NCBI GenBank assembly: GCA_964019415.1
Contig: OZ025869.1
Span: forward strand, 8,039,214-8,103,213
Direction of reading: 5' to 3'
DNA: 64,000 nt
DNA from: Ianthella basta
Taxonomy: Eukaryota > Porifera > Demospongiae > Verongiida > Ianthellidae
The notes beneath the pieces were generated by a model, which was given only the letters and a program-made list of their open reading frames with translations, searched no databases and was not told the origin of the DNA. A program made the position numbers and the translations under genes. Shown one piece after another: positions 10,749 to 25,595 of this stretch. Numbering within the stretch: position 1 is the stretch's first letter; each line of letters opens with the position of its first letter.

Positions 10749-12180
10749 GCAGAAGTACAAGTGAAGGTGTGCCCTACAGAAGACACAATGGACCACTTGT
10801 TGGATCAACAACTTCACACACAGAGAGACAAAATGCCTCACAAAATGTCTGACTACTAAACAATATGGTTCATTACTAGAGCTGCCTACAATTTACTGCT
10901 AATGACCCCAAATGACTCAACATGTGCTACAAGCCATCTTAACTTGCTCCATCTATACCAATAGGCTAAGGAAGGAGAGGCCTGAGGCCAATAGTAGCCC
11001 CTGCTAGATCCACCTTGAGTACAGCCCCTTCACATGCAGGCTACTAGCTACCATTCAAAGCTCCAGCTAGGGCACAGGTTCACCCACCTACAGCACCACG
11101 TGTGTTGGATGCACTACTGCAATACAGTATAAGAGCACTCACCAGTTGGAGAGGTGTTGGGCTGAGGCGCTAGAGAGGGAGGAGTGAAGAGGTATTGGCT
11201 GCTACTGTCGGCCGTCGCGTGAGGAAGGAGCGGAGAGTTGTAGCTGTTGGTAGTCGGCGGAGGAGGCGCGGCGGTAAGGAGGGAGGAGTGTGAGGTGTTG
11301 AGCGGGACGGTGAACGGGGGAAACCAGACGTTGCTAATGGACGGAGTGTTGGAGGAGCGAATACGTCGAGGAGTCAGTTGGATGCGGGAGGCTAGTGGCG
11401 CGAGACTGAGCCGTAGGGGTGTGGGTTGGATGTGTTGGTCGCGGAGGAGGCGAGCCGTTAAGGAGGAAGGAGTGTTGTGGTGTTCAGCTGGACGGCGCTG
11501 CTGGTGACGGTGGAACGAACAGTGTGAATTTCAAGCGAGGCTGCTATCAACTGTTAACTGAGTGCTGAAGAGACGCAGCGCTTCCTCTGTAGCTGGAGTG
11601 CGTACAGAAAGGTGTAAGTTGCGAGGCTGCTGTTAACTGTTAACCTGGTGTTGAAGGGGCGCAATGCTTCCTCTGTCGGAGGAGTGTGCACGGGAAGGTG
11701 TCAGTTGGCTGAGCTGGTACAAGAGAGATTGGGCAGTCAGTGGTTGGGCGCTATTAAAAGGCGGTGGAGAGAGAGTGACCTGCATGAAAGATGGGGAAAG
11801 GTTTGTAGCTAAATGAGCAGTTGAAGCAGCTAGAAACTACGGGACTTAGCTAACTACTTGACAGTCATTAGCTAGCTAGTGAACTGTAGCTAGATTTGCA
11901 CACTTCAACGCTTCCTAAACAGCAAACAAGCCACTCCGCACAAACCACTTGCAAAAGGACTTACCTCCACTACACACCTGGCAGGCCCAGGGCTGCCCGG
12001 CCGGTAGAGAACAACAACTCAAACAAACTCGACTATAACTCTATCTCTAGCACTGACTGGGACAACTGAACAACTCAAAGAAACTCCACTAAACTCTTGG
12101 ATTCTTGGGCGTGTACCGCTGACTACTATAGCAACGAAAAACGCGCCACACCCATATGGCCATATCCGGCAAAGCGCGAA
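10749..12180 (-). promoter_or_regulatory. 5' UTR exons and promoter region, ROCO paralogue 1
   Basis: A donor CAACTG|GTGAGT (exon end 11143) pairs with the acceptor at 10749 to form a 5' UTR intron. A second donor, GGAG|GTAAGT (exon end 11965), suggests a further upstream non-coding exon. The intervening GC-richer stretch of GAGGAG, GTGTTG and CGCG-containing repeats is nearly identical in copies 2 and 3. An open stretch on the plus strand (11247-11507) is not conserved in frame and is not called. Confidence 0.6.
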
Positions 12181-12188
12181 TGACGTCA
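12181..12188. promoter_or_regulatory. CRE palindrome TGACGTCA (copy 1)
   Basis: A perfect 8-bp CREB/ATF site in a GC-rich context next to CCATATGGCCATATCCGG. It is kept in all three copies upstream of the ROCO genes (33273-33280 and 50926-50933). Its regulatory role is inferred from sequence and position. Confidence 0.5.
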
Positions 12189-12244
12189 CCATCACCAGTG
12201 CACATGAATGTACAGCAGTGACTGCAGTGTCCTTCAGTGGTACA

Positions 12245-12420
12245 CACAACAGTGTCACAGGTTGAAAATACAGGAGTTCATTCTGAGTGCTCTCCAGTGT
12301 GTACTCAAACACCTCCACCTTCTGCAGCAGAGACAAGTGGTCGTAGCTAGTCAGCCAACATCTGCATGAAGGTGGACAGGACAGCCAACATCTGAGGGTG
12401 GGCAGGACAGGATGGGGAGT
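12245..12420 (-). pseudogene. mTOR kinase-domain exon relic (upstream of ROCO 1)
   Basis: Minus-strand sequence encodes YDHLSLLQKVEVFEYTLES, matching the mTOR segment just before the catalytic loop and homologous to the exon at 15021-15151. It is followed by a short tandem duplication of CCAACATCTG/GGTGGGCAGGA. It is an isolated exon fragment without neighbours in order. Confidence 0.75.
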
Positions 12421-12499
12421 AGCCTTGCCCACTAGACCGTCCTGTAAGTGCCCGCTAGCTATAGCCTACAGTACTGTACTAGCAGGCCAGACTAGATGG

Positions 12500-12924
12500 A
12501 GTGTGTACATGTGTAGGATGAAATAGCTACTCTTGTGTTAGATGGAGGTCCCGTTAACTCTGAAGCTATGAAAAGTGACAGTCATGGGTTGATACGAGAT
12601 ATTATATGCACGACAATTGATTCAGTGACAGCCACGTCCACATTAATGGACAAGCATGGGGACTTTCCCTGATGTTGCACCATAATTATCAAAAAGCAAA
12701 GTCTGTACATGTAAGCCATACATGTGCACAGTCATGTGGACCAAGCATACTTTGGTGACTCTACACTTAGTGACTGGTCCATGTCACTGTGACTGTCACC
12801 TGTATGGTTTAGGAAGTCCAACATACTTTGGTGCAATGTCATACGTAGAAGTCCCTCTTTAGTCTAGAGCTCAGTACCAGACATTCCTGCATTATGGGCA
12901 CTCCCTCCTCTTGGGGTTCACCTT
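12500..12924. other. Spacer, no gene seen
   Basis: Shared with copies 2 and 3 (about 33840-34184 and 51300-51670). Copy 2 has about 200 extra bases near 33635-33830. Nothing in it supports a gene. Confidence 0.5.
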
Positions 12925-13026
12925 CCAACATGGTCTGGCCCGCTAGACCCAACTCCTCATTATCGAGTGGTGGTGGAAGAGGAGATGTGAAGTTGGGTCT
13001 AGCAAGCCAGACTACTTTCAACATGG
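12925..13026. mobile_element. Short foldback MITE, copy 1
   Basis: The left arm CAACATGGTCTGGCCCGCTA runs on to GACCCAACT. It pairs with the right arm AGTTGGGTCTAGCAAGCCAG, which continues ACTAC...CATGG. The arms are about 28 bp. Relatives are at 34178-34285, 51675-51775 and, more divergent, 45805-45905. Confidence 0.6.
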
Positions 13027-13227
13027 TCTCCTTCCTCATCTGTCTCCACAGCTAACAGACACAACACATTGAGGTACAATCTGAAGGCCTAAACATTGTA
13101 GAATATACCATTATTTCCAAAGAGTGTGCATTATAAACTGCTCAGTACAGTCTGAGGGCTTACACTGTAAATTCAATTTTAAAAGAGTTTGAACTATACA
13201 CCGTTCAGGATTTCACCAAAAGGGACA

Positions 13228-13236
13228 CCTGTGTGT

Positions 13237-13279
<43 letters not shown>

Positions 13280-13282
13280 TGC
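13228..13282. repeat. (TG)n microsatellite
   Basis: TG run with two TATG interruptions. The orthologous tracts in copies 2 (34487-34617) and 3 (51974-52090) are more than twice as long. Confidence 0.9.
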
Positions 13283-13419
13283 GCACGCACAAAGAGACAG
13301 GTGAGAAAGAGATATTTCACTCCAACATTAACTAAGTCACTAAGTCAATGAGTGACTTGTACAGCATGCATGAAGAGGAGTACTGTAACACACACTACAC
13401 TAACAGCAGCTGGAGAAAA

Positions 13420-13632
13420 GAGAGGGAGGGGCAGAGGGGAGTGGGAGGGGCAGAGGGGAGAGGTGGGAGGGGCAGAGGGGAGAGGAGGTAGGGGGAGAGG
13501 GGAGGGGTGGGAGGGGCAGAAGGGAAAGGTGGGAGGGGGAGAGGGGCAGATGGGGAGGGGTGGGATGGGCAGAGGGCAAGGGGTGGGAGGGGCAAAAGGG
13601 GAAGGGTAGGAGGGGCAGAGGAGGAGGGAGGT
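13420..13632. repeat. Polypurine G-rich minisatellite (copy 1)
   Basis: Tandem, irregular units of GGGAGGGGCAGAGGGG type. The plus strand is almost pure purine, which makes G-quadruplex and triplex structures possible. It lies in what would be the last intron of the mTOR fragment, as its position beside the donor at 13756 shows. Confidence 0.9.
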
Positions 13633-13756
13633 GTAACACACACTACACCAACTACATGGCACCAGTCAATGACCAACTACCCACTGTACACTCAGTGTAC
13701 ATCTCCCTCCTCCCCCCTCCCACACACATCAACACACAAGGGGACCACACACTCAC

Positions 13757-15964
<2,208 letters not shown>

Positions 15965-16634
15965 GTGTCAGTACTGCTTGCATGTGCATGACTTGCATGC
16001 TATAGATGTACTCTGCAAACTAGCTATCAACTTGAAACACAGTCCAAGTGTAGATCTCCTTAGGATGAATATTGCATGCTCGATCGCACAATACCACTGC
16101 ACTTGCAATTGGAGATTGCAATTGGCTACATGCATCAGAATAGGGATGCATGCATGGTTTATAGTTTGGAATTGAGACGAGCCCATGCATCCATCACCTT
16201 TGGATAGCTATAAATGGATGTGTGACTACCTCTAGCTCTCACAGCAGACAGCTCAACCACCTCATCCTGCCCAGCTAGAGTGAGACTGTATCGTCATTGG
16301 GCCTCAGTTGTAATTCAGCAGTGCTGTAAGCAGTGTGCTGCACAGGAGGCCACATACACAGCCTTCCCTATTCCATGCAATCTCTTCCTGCAGAGCTAGC
16401 TAGCTAGCTGTCTTTAGAATATACTGCCACTCACACTGCAGTCCTAGGCCTGGCCTTGGCAGCCATCTTACAACTATACATACATGCGTCACAGTCAATG
16501 GCAACATTAAACAGCAATAATAGCTAAAGTGCAATGTCATGTCATGTTGAACTCACATCAGTCAGACAAGTGTAGAGAATACAAAGCTTGCAAGCTGCTA
16601 CAAACCTCATACATATAGGCTGTTTGTCCGGAGG
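15965..16634. other. Spacer, no gene seen
   Basis: Rich in TGCATGCA, GCTAGCTAGC and CAATTG palindromic words, and nearly identical to 54811-55492. No mTOR FRB exon and no other coding exon could be recognised here. Confidence 0.6.
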
Positions 16635-17604
16635 CTACACCTCACCTTGCCTCAAATTTTCTAAAATAATTTGCTCTGCTTTTTCCGTGTACGGCTTCTT
16701 CTCACGCACCGTTAGGTGTCTCCAGTTGAGGTGCTTCTCCTCCACTGGGAGACCATTCCAGACGGCACTTAGCAGTTTCGTCACATGACGGTTGTCAATC
16801 TTGATTTTTGGGTGCTCGTCCTCCAGCTCAGGCCAGAAGGTCTTCTTCATCACTTGCAAAAAGCTGCTCCGCATCACTTCTGAAAATGAGAGAAAAATGT
16901 TTGGTTGTTTCTTGCGCAGTGCCCCAGGTGATTTTTTGAAGAATGGTTTTGGGGTGGTAGGAACGTGGCCGTAGGACATTGCTTGGACGTGCAGCTGTTT
17001 GATGCAGTAAATGGCCTTCTTCAGTGTCTCCTTCTCTGTCCAGCGCTTTCCCTCAGCCGCCTGACTGCACCCACAGTGAACGACAACATGCTTCAATTGT
17101 TGGAGTTTCTGGTTCTTCAGCATCACTCTTTCATGCTCATGTTGGTTCTTCTTTGGATCTTTGCCTTGGAGCTTTGACGTGTGGCGTCTTGGGAACTTGC
17201 AATTGGCCACCTCTTTGATGAAGGCCAGCTCCAGCTGGGGAGTGTTGGGAGTGGAGCCTGAAGAGGACCCAGGACTTTGATAGAGGGGCTGGGGATTCAC
17301 CCTGGGACCGGCAGCGCATAGGAGTTCTCCGCAAAACAGCTCATGATCCGTTATAGGAAGGTTCTCCATCTGTGCGTGTCCCGTGGGAACAGCGGCCGAC
17401 AGCTGCAGCGGCGGCAGGCCGGGTACGTAGTCGTAGCAACTGATGAACGAACGGCTTGGGCTCGCCGACAACTGCAATTGGGTCCGCTTCAAGGAATTCG
17501 AAGCTGTAGCTGGCTCCGTAGCCGCCCGGATCGGGGCTCTCAGCAACACCCAGCGTCGGGTCGACGCTGTCGATCGGGGGACTCCAGTCGCTCCACATCG
17601 ACAT
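16635..17604 (-). CDS. bHLH plus HMG-box protein, MEIOSIN/STRA8-like architecture, copy 1 (frameshifted N-terminus)
   Basis: Minus-strand gene from ATG 17604 (MSMWSDWSPPIDSVD). A 4-bp duplication near 17446-17451 (GAACGAACGG, against GAACGG in copy 3) breaks the frame after about 50 codons; the downstream frame is open to the stop at 16635. Domains: a Pro/Ser-rich N-terminus; a bHLH-like segment (EHERVMLKNQKLQQLKHVV to KKAIYCIKQLH); then a C-terminal HMG-box-like region (NRHVTKLLSAVWNGL, EEKHLNWRHLTVREKKPY). bHLH plus HMG box in one protein is the arrangement of vertebrate MEIOSIN and STRA8, which switch on meiosis, so a nuclear germline transcription factor is a reasonable inference but not proven. 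The stop seen in copy 3 (TAA) is CAA here, adding four codons. The good 3' splice-like TTTTCTCTCATTTTCAG before the HMG part leaves an alternative intron possible. Confidence 0.65.
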
Positions 17605-17729
17605 CACTTCAGCAGCAAGAATGGGCCGAGTTGTTTATGCCGACAGATTTGGTGCGCAGCGCCATGCAGTCCGAGGGCTGTTTCTTGTTTGGTTGGCGCC
17701 ATCTATGACTGTGGCTTTCGCTATGGGAT

Positions 17730-17787
17730 GATGGCAGCATAGATATTCTACACTACGCAACGTAGTGTAGAATATCTATGATGGCAG
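17730..17787. other. Perfect 20-bp hairpin flanked by 8-bp direct repeats (copy 1)
   Basis: The arms CATAGATATTCTACACTACG (17738-17757) and its exact reverse complement (17761-17780) are separated by CAA. GATGGCAG occurs immediately on each side (17730-17737 and 17780-17787). It lies about 130 bp upstream of the bHLH-HMG start. It may be a tiny foldback insertion or a cruciform-forming regulatory site. Confidence 0.85.
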
Positions 17788-18025
17788 ATAGCCTGGCGCG
17801 CACCGTACAGGCCCTCCTGGGGGCACGAGACAAGATCACATACTGAGAGCTTGGATAATTTGCATTAATTAAACGTATTCTCTCGAATACGGAGCAATTA
17901 ATTAGCTATCCGCTCGTTCATGCAAATGGAACGACAACGATCCGGAAAATGGGGGTGTTTTCCAAATACGGAGACATAGATAAGAGGCTCATGCAAAAAG
18001 ATTATTCAACACAGTTCAACTGTAG
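17788..18025. other. Short intergenic region with ATGCAAAT octamer
   Basis: AT-rich spacer between the bHLH-HMG and EF-hand-like genes, containing TTAATTAA, two ATACGGAG words and ATGCAAAT, the POU octamer. No coding signal. Conserved at 56629-56866. Confidence 0.5.
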
Positions 18026-20377
<2,352 letters not shown>

Positions 20378-20689
20378 CTTCCTCTAGAAGACCAGGAAAG
20401 AGCGATAGCAGACAGCGATGGAGGCAACTTCACGTTAAAGTTGGAGAAGTTTGAAGGTAGGGAAGTGATTGACCTCTGACACACTGAAATGAACCTTGCT
20501 AGCCAGTCCCTTCACCTGACCTGCCCAGTGGTAAGGAAGACGGTTCAAGGGACAATGGTTAAATACTGCATGTTAAGGGAAGGTGTAATTTTAAGAGAAT
20601 TGACATTGTTTTCAGAGCAAGTATGTACAATTGAACACAAGGAGCTCCAGTGAGAAACACAGACTAAATTGAATATAACCACCACCACC

Positions 20690-20935
20690 ACATGATTTAG
20701 GCATCCCCTACAAACATGGCACAGTGGCACCACCGAGTGAATTTCACTGGGGAATATGGCATCCCCCTAAGGATTTAGGCATCCTCTGGAAACATCAGGC
20801 ACCTGGCTCCCCTAAATAAATTTCACTAGGGAATACGGCATCCCCCCAGAGGATTTATGCATCTCTTACAAACATAGGGAACTGGCACCACTGAGTGAAA
20901 GTCGCCAGGGAATATGGCATATGGCAATAGAAATA
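20690..20935. repeat. Three tandem units of a ~77-bp repeat
   Basis: Each unit contains GGATTTAGGCATCC, an ACAAACAT stretch, GTGAATTTCAC and GGGAATATGGCATCCCC. Related copies occur at 59577-59815, and single relics at 35820-35925 and 42405-42510. Confidence 0.8.
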
Positions 20936-21198
20936 AGAGTACAAAAATGAGGAAATAGTCTGAAATGTAGTTACAAACGTTTTCACACATGTTGCTATGC
21001 AATAAATATAACTTCTACCGTCAGAGTGGTCAAGAATGAAAAAATAAATAATTTGCTGCAAACATGATAACTAGGAATTTGTGATTTACAGTCCCAAAAC
21101 AGTCTCAGTATAGAGTACTGCCACTGCCATTCACTCAAGCACTCACCAGTCACTCTCACCCATGCACACTCACACACTCCACTCACTGAGGAAGTTAC

Positions 21199-21313
21199 TT
21201 GTACACTTGAGCAAGAGCCCAACAGGAACACAGGGTGGGGCTAGGGGACTCCTTCAGCAGTTCCACTCCAAGCTGACACAACCACTCCACCCAGTCATTC
21301 TTGGAGATCCTCC
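21199..21313 (-). pseudogene. MTOR: mTOR FAT-domain exon relic, copy 1
   Basis: A minus-strand exon with acceptor TCTCCACAG and donor AA|GTAACT. It encodes SKNDWVEWLCQLGVELLKES followed by SPTLCSCWALAQVY, clearly homologous to the start of the mTOR FAT domain. It lies 5 kb upstream of the kinase exons with two unrelated genes and no other FAT or FRB exon between, so it is a remnant rather than part of a working gene. Confidence 0.8.
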
Positions 21314-21394
21314 CTGTGGAGACCAAAAGAAACCAAGTAGGACCAGGGGATACTATGAAAGCAAGACCCATAGTACATAAAGCAGGACAATTTA

Positions 21395-22797
21395 GGACAC
21401 ACTGGACCCCATATAGGACGCACTGGACCCCATATAGGACGCACTGGACCCCATATAGGACGCACTGGACCCCATACAGGATGCACTGGACCCCATAGGA
21501 CTCACTGGACCCCATATAGGACGCACTGGACACCATATAGAATGCACTGGACCCCCATAGGACGCACTGGACCCCATATAGAATGCACTGGACCTAATAT
21601 AGGACGCACTGAACCCCATATAGGATGCACTGGACCCCATATAGGATGCACTGGACCCCATATAGGACACACTCAATCCCATACAGAATGCACTGGACCC
21701 AATATAGGACACACTGGACTCCATATAGGATGCACTGGACCCACCATAGAACACACTGGACCCTATATAGGACGCACTGGACCCCCATAGGACGCACTGG
21801 ACCCCATATGAAATGCACTGGACCCCATATAGGATGCACTGGACCTCATATAGAATGCACTGGACCCCATATAGGACGCACTGGACCCCATATAGGACAC
21901 ACTCAATCCCATACAGAAGCACTGGACCCCATATAGGACGCACTGGACCCCATATAGGACACACTCAATCCCATACAGAAGCACTGGACCCCACATAGGA
22001 CGCACTGGACCCCATATAGGATGCACTGGACCCCATAATAGAATGCACTGGACCCCATATAGGACGCACTGGACCCCATATAGAATGCACTAGGCCCCAT
22101 ATTAGAATGCACTGGACCCCATATAAGACGCACTGGACCCCATATAGGACGCACTGGACCCCATATAGGATGCACTAGGCCCCATATTAGAATGCACTGG
22201 ACCCCATATAAGACGCACTGGACCCCATATAGGACGCACTGGACCCCATATAGGATGCACTAGGCCCCATATTAGAATGCACTGGACCCCATATAGAATG
22301 CACTAGGCCCCATATTAGAATGCACTGGACTCATTAAAGGACGCACTGGACCCCATACAGGACGCACTGGACTCCATAGAGGACGCACTGGACCCCATAT
22401 AGGACGCACTGGACCCCATATAGGCTGCACTGAACCCCATATAGGACGCACTGGACCCCATATAGGACGCACTGGACCCCATATATGACTCACTAGACCC
22501 TATATAAGATGCACTGGACCCCCCATAGGACGCACTGGACCCCATACAGAATGCACTGGACCCACCATAGGACGCACTGGATCCCATATAGTAAGCACTG
22601 GATCCCATATAGGATGCACTGGACCATATAGGACACACTGGACCACATATAGGACGCACTGAACCCCACATAGGATGCATTGGACCCCCCATAAGACGCA
22701 CTGGACCCACCATAGGACGCACTGGACCCCATATAGGATGCACTGCACCCCATATAGAATGCACTAGACCCCATATAGGACACACTGGATCCCCATA
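21395..22797. repeat. 21-bp minisatellite array (copy 1)
   Basis: About 66 units of a 21-bp repeat with core CACTGGACCCCATATAGG plus ACG. Variants have GAATG for GGACG, or ATTAG insertions. Because 21 is a multiple of three, several frames stay open as 7-residue repeats; these are not genes. Confidence 0.95.
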
Positions 22798-22799
22798 GA

Positions 22800-23318
22800 C
22801 CCTCACCCCCACCCTAAATACCCCTACCCTACACACACCCTACACACCCTCACCCTACCCACCCCCACCCTACACACCCCCACCCTACCCACCCCCACTC
22901 TACACACCCCCACCCTACACACCCCCACCATACACACCCCCATCCTACACACCCCCACCCTACACACCCCCACCCCCACCCTACACACCCTCACCCTACC
23001 CACCCCCACCCTACACACTCCCACCCTACACACCCCCACCCTACACACCCCCACCCTACACACCCCCACCATACACACCCCCACCCTACACACCCCCACC
23101 CTACACACCCCCACCCTACACACTCCCACCCTACACACCCCCACCCTACACACTCCCACCCTACACACCCCCACCCTACACACCCCCACCCTACACACCC
23201 CCACCCTACACACCCCCACCCTACACACCCCCACCCTACACACCCCCACCCTACACACCCCCACCCTACACACCCCCACCCTACACACCTTCACCCTACA
23301 CACCCCCACCCTACACAC
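22800..23318. repeat. 15-bp C-rich minisatellite (copy 1)
   Basis: About 34 units of ACACCCCCACCCTAC. The complementary strand carries regularly spaced GGGTGGGGG runs suited to G-quadruplex formation. The copy 3 equivalent is about twice as long (61727-62738). Confidence 0.95.
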
Positions 23319-23568
23319 TATTCCACTGTCTAAGCTAGCCTGTACTATGCAATATTACTATACAGAATTGGGATATATAAAGGAGTTAACTTACTCCATG
23401 CATGCTGAAAGCTTCATTGGCAACTGCTGAATGGCCAAGTGAAGGAAAGTGGGTTAGCAAAGCTTTAGGAAATACAACTGTTTAGCTTGCAGTTAAATTG
23501 TGTGTGATTCACTGACTTGTTTGTAGAGGACTGCAGTGGCTAGGAAAATTGTCCATTGTAGCTTGCTC

Positions 23569-23706
23569 CACACTAGCCAAAGTTAACAAGTGTTCAGACG
23601 TTTTGGTGACATTGCATGCAGTCACCTTACAGTCACCTTAGTCACTGATGAAGGCTACTGTAATGTCACTGAAACGGCTGAATAATTGTTAACTTTGGCT
23701 AGTGTG
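23569..23706. mobile_element. Foldback (MITE-like) element, copy c
   Basis: Same palindromic element as at 107-244, with the same flanks (AAAATTGTCCATTGTAGCTT on the left). Confidence 0.7.
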
Positions 23707-23879
23707 CACTGCTACAATGGATTCACTGACTATATAACTTCTTTCCTTCCATACAGCAATTGTATGGAAGGCCTTTCAGTATGCAGTGCGTAAACACTCA
23801 TAAAAGATAATGTGAATGTGCAGTATTTTAACTGTACTGAACTACCTTAGACCTGCAGATCGAGCTATGTATGTAACAT

Positions 23880-25230
<1,351 letters not shown>

Positions 25231-25234
25231 GTCA

Positions 25235-25430
25235 CACTGGTCACACCCAAATCTCCACCCCACTGGTCCCCACACCCAAATCGCCACCCCACTGGTCCCC
25301 AGACCCAAATCTTCACCCTTCTGCTCCACACACCCAAATCTCCACCCCATTGGTCCCCAGACCCAAATCTCCACCCTACTGGTCCCCATACCCAAATCTT
25401 CACCACACTGGTCCCCACACCCACATCTCC
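25235..25430. repeat. ~31-bp minisatellite in MLF-relic intron
   Basis: Six or so units of CCCAAATCTCCACCCCACTG plus GTCCCCACA. It follows directly on the donor of the MLF-like exon. Three units persist at 43695-43775. Confidence 0.85.
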
Positions 25431-25435
25431 CCTAC

Positions 25436-25595
25436 CTTCATCCAACTTCACAAAGTCCTGCTTCTTGACCCTCTTTCCTGAGAGCAAGTTGTGGCTTCAC
25501 TCAATTGTGTAGGACCTCTCACCGAGGTGGTGTCCGACAGCCATCTTCTTCACACCTGACTCACTGTGGTACAGCCTCTTCCTTGTCTCCTTCAC
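25436..25595 (-). pseudogene. Myeloid leukemia factor (MLF) exon relic
   Basis: A minus-strand exon with acceptor GTGTACAG and donor GATGAAG|GTAGGG. It encodes KETRKRLYHSESGVKKMAVG, then HHLGERSYTIE, a TGA (25499-25497), then SGKRVKKQDFVKLDEG. The pattern matches the conserved MLF core (KETR, GHHI.DR, then QDFVNLDE). The stop falls where MLF proteins usually have Arg or Lys and could come from CGA to TGA. No other MLF exons are present. MLF proteins are chromatin/adaptor proteins; this copy is not functional as it stands. Confidence 0.65.

Noticed and set aside
11247-11507. Plus-strand open stretch opposite the ROCO 5' UTR
   Set aside because: Frame shifts between the three copies and the region has clear minus-strand splice donors, so it is most likely untranslated exon sequence of the ROCO gene.
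13385-13405. Acceptor TTTTCTCCAG at 13405 as the last mTOR coding exon (would end ...YIGCCC)
   Set aside because: mTOR ends in the conserved WCPFW, which this exon does not encode; since the locus is a pseudogene the site cannot be trusted.
21392-22836. Frames of 7-residue repeats (YGVQCIL, SASYMGS) in the 21-bp minisatellites
   Set aside because: Period 21 leaves several frames open at once; unit changes do not respect codon position, so there is no sign of protein selection.
22824-23318. Long open frames of Val-Gly-Val-Cys-Arg or His-Thr-Pro repeats in the 15-bp arrays (also 61680-62753)
   Set aside because: The 15-bp period keeps frames open on both strands; there is no start context, no splice partners, and composition is purely repeat-driven.
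22800-23318. Telomere-like or CRISPR-like array
   Set aside because: The unit is a 15-bp uninterrupted tandem repeat without spacers, it is not a known telomere repeat, and the genome is eukaryotic.
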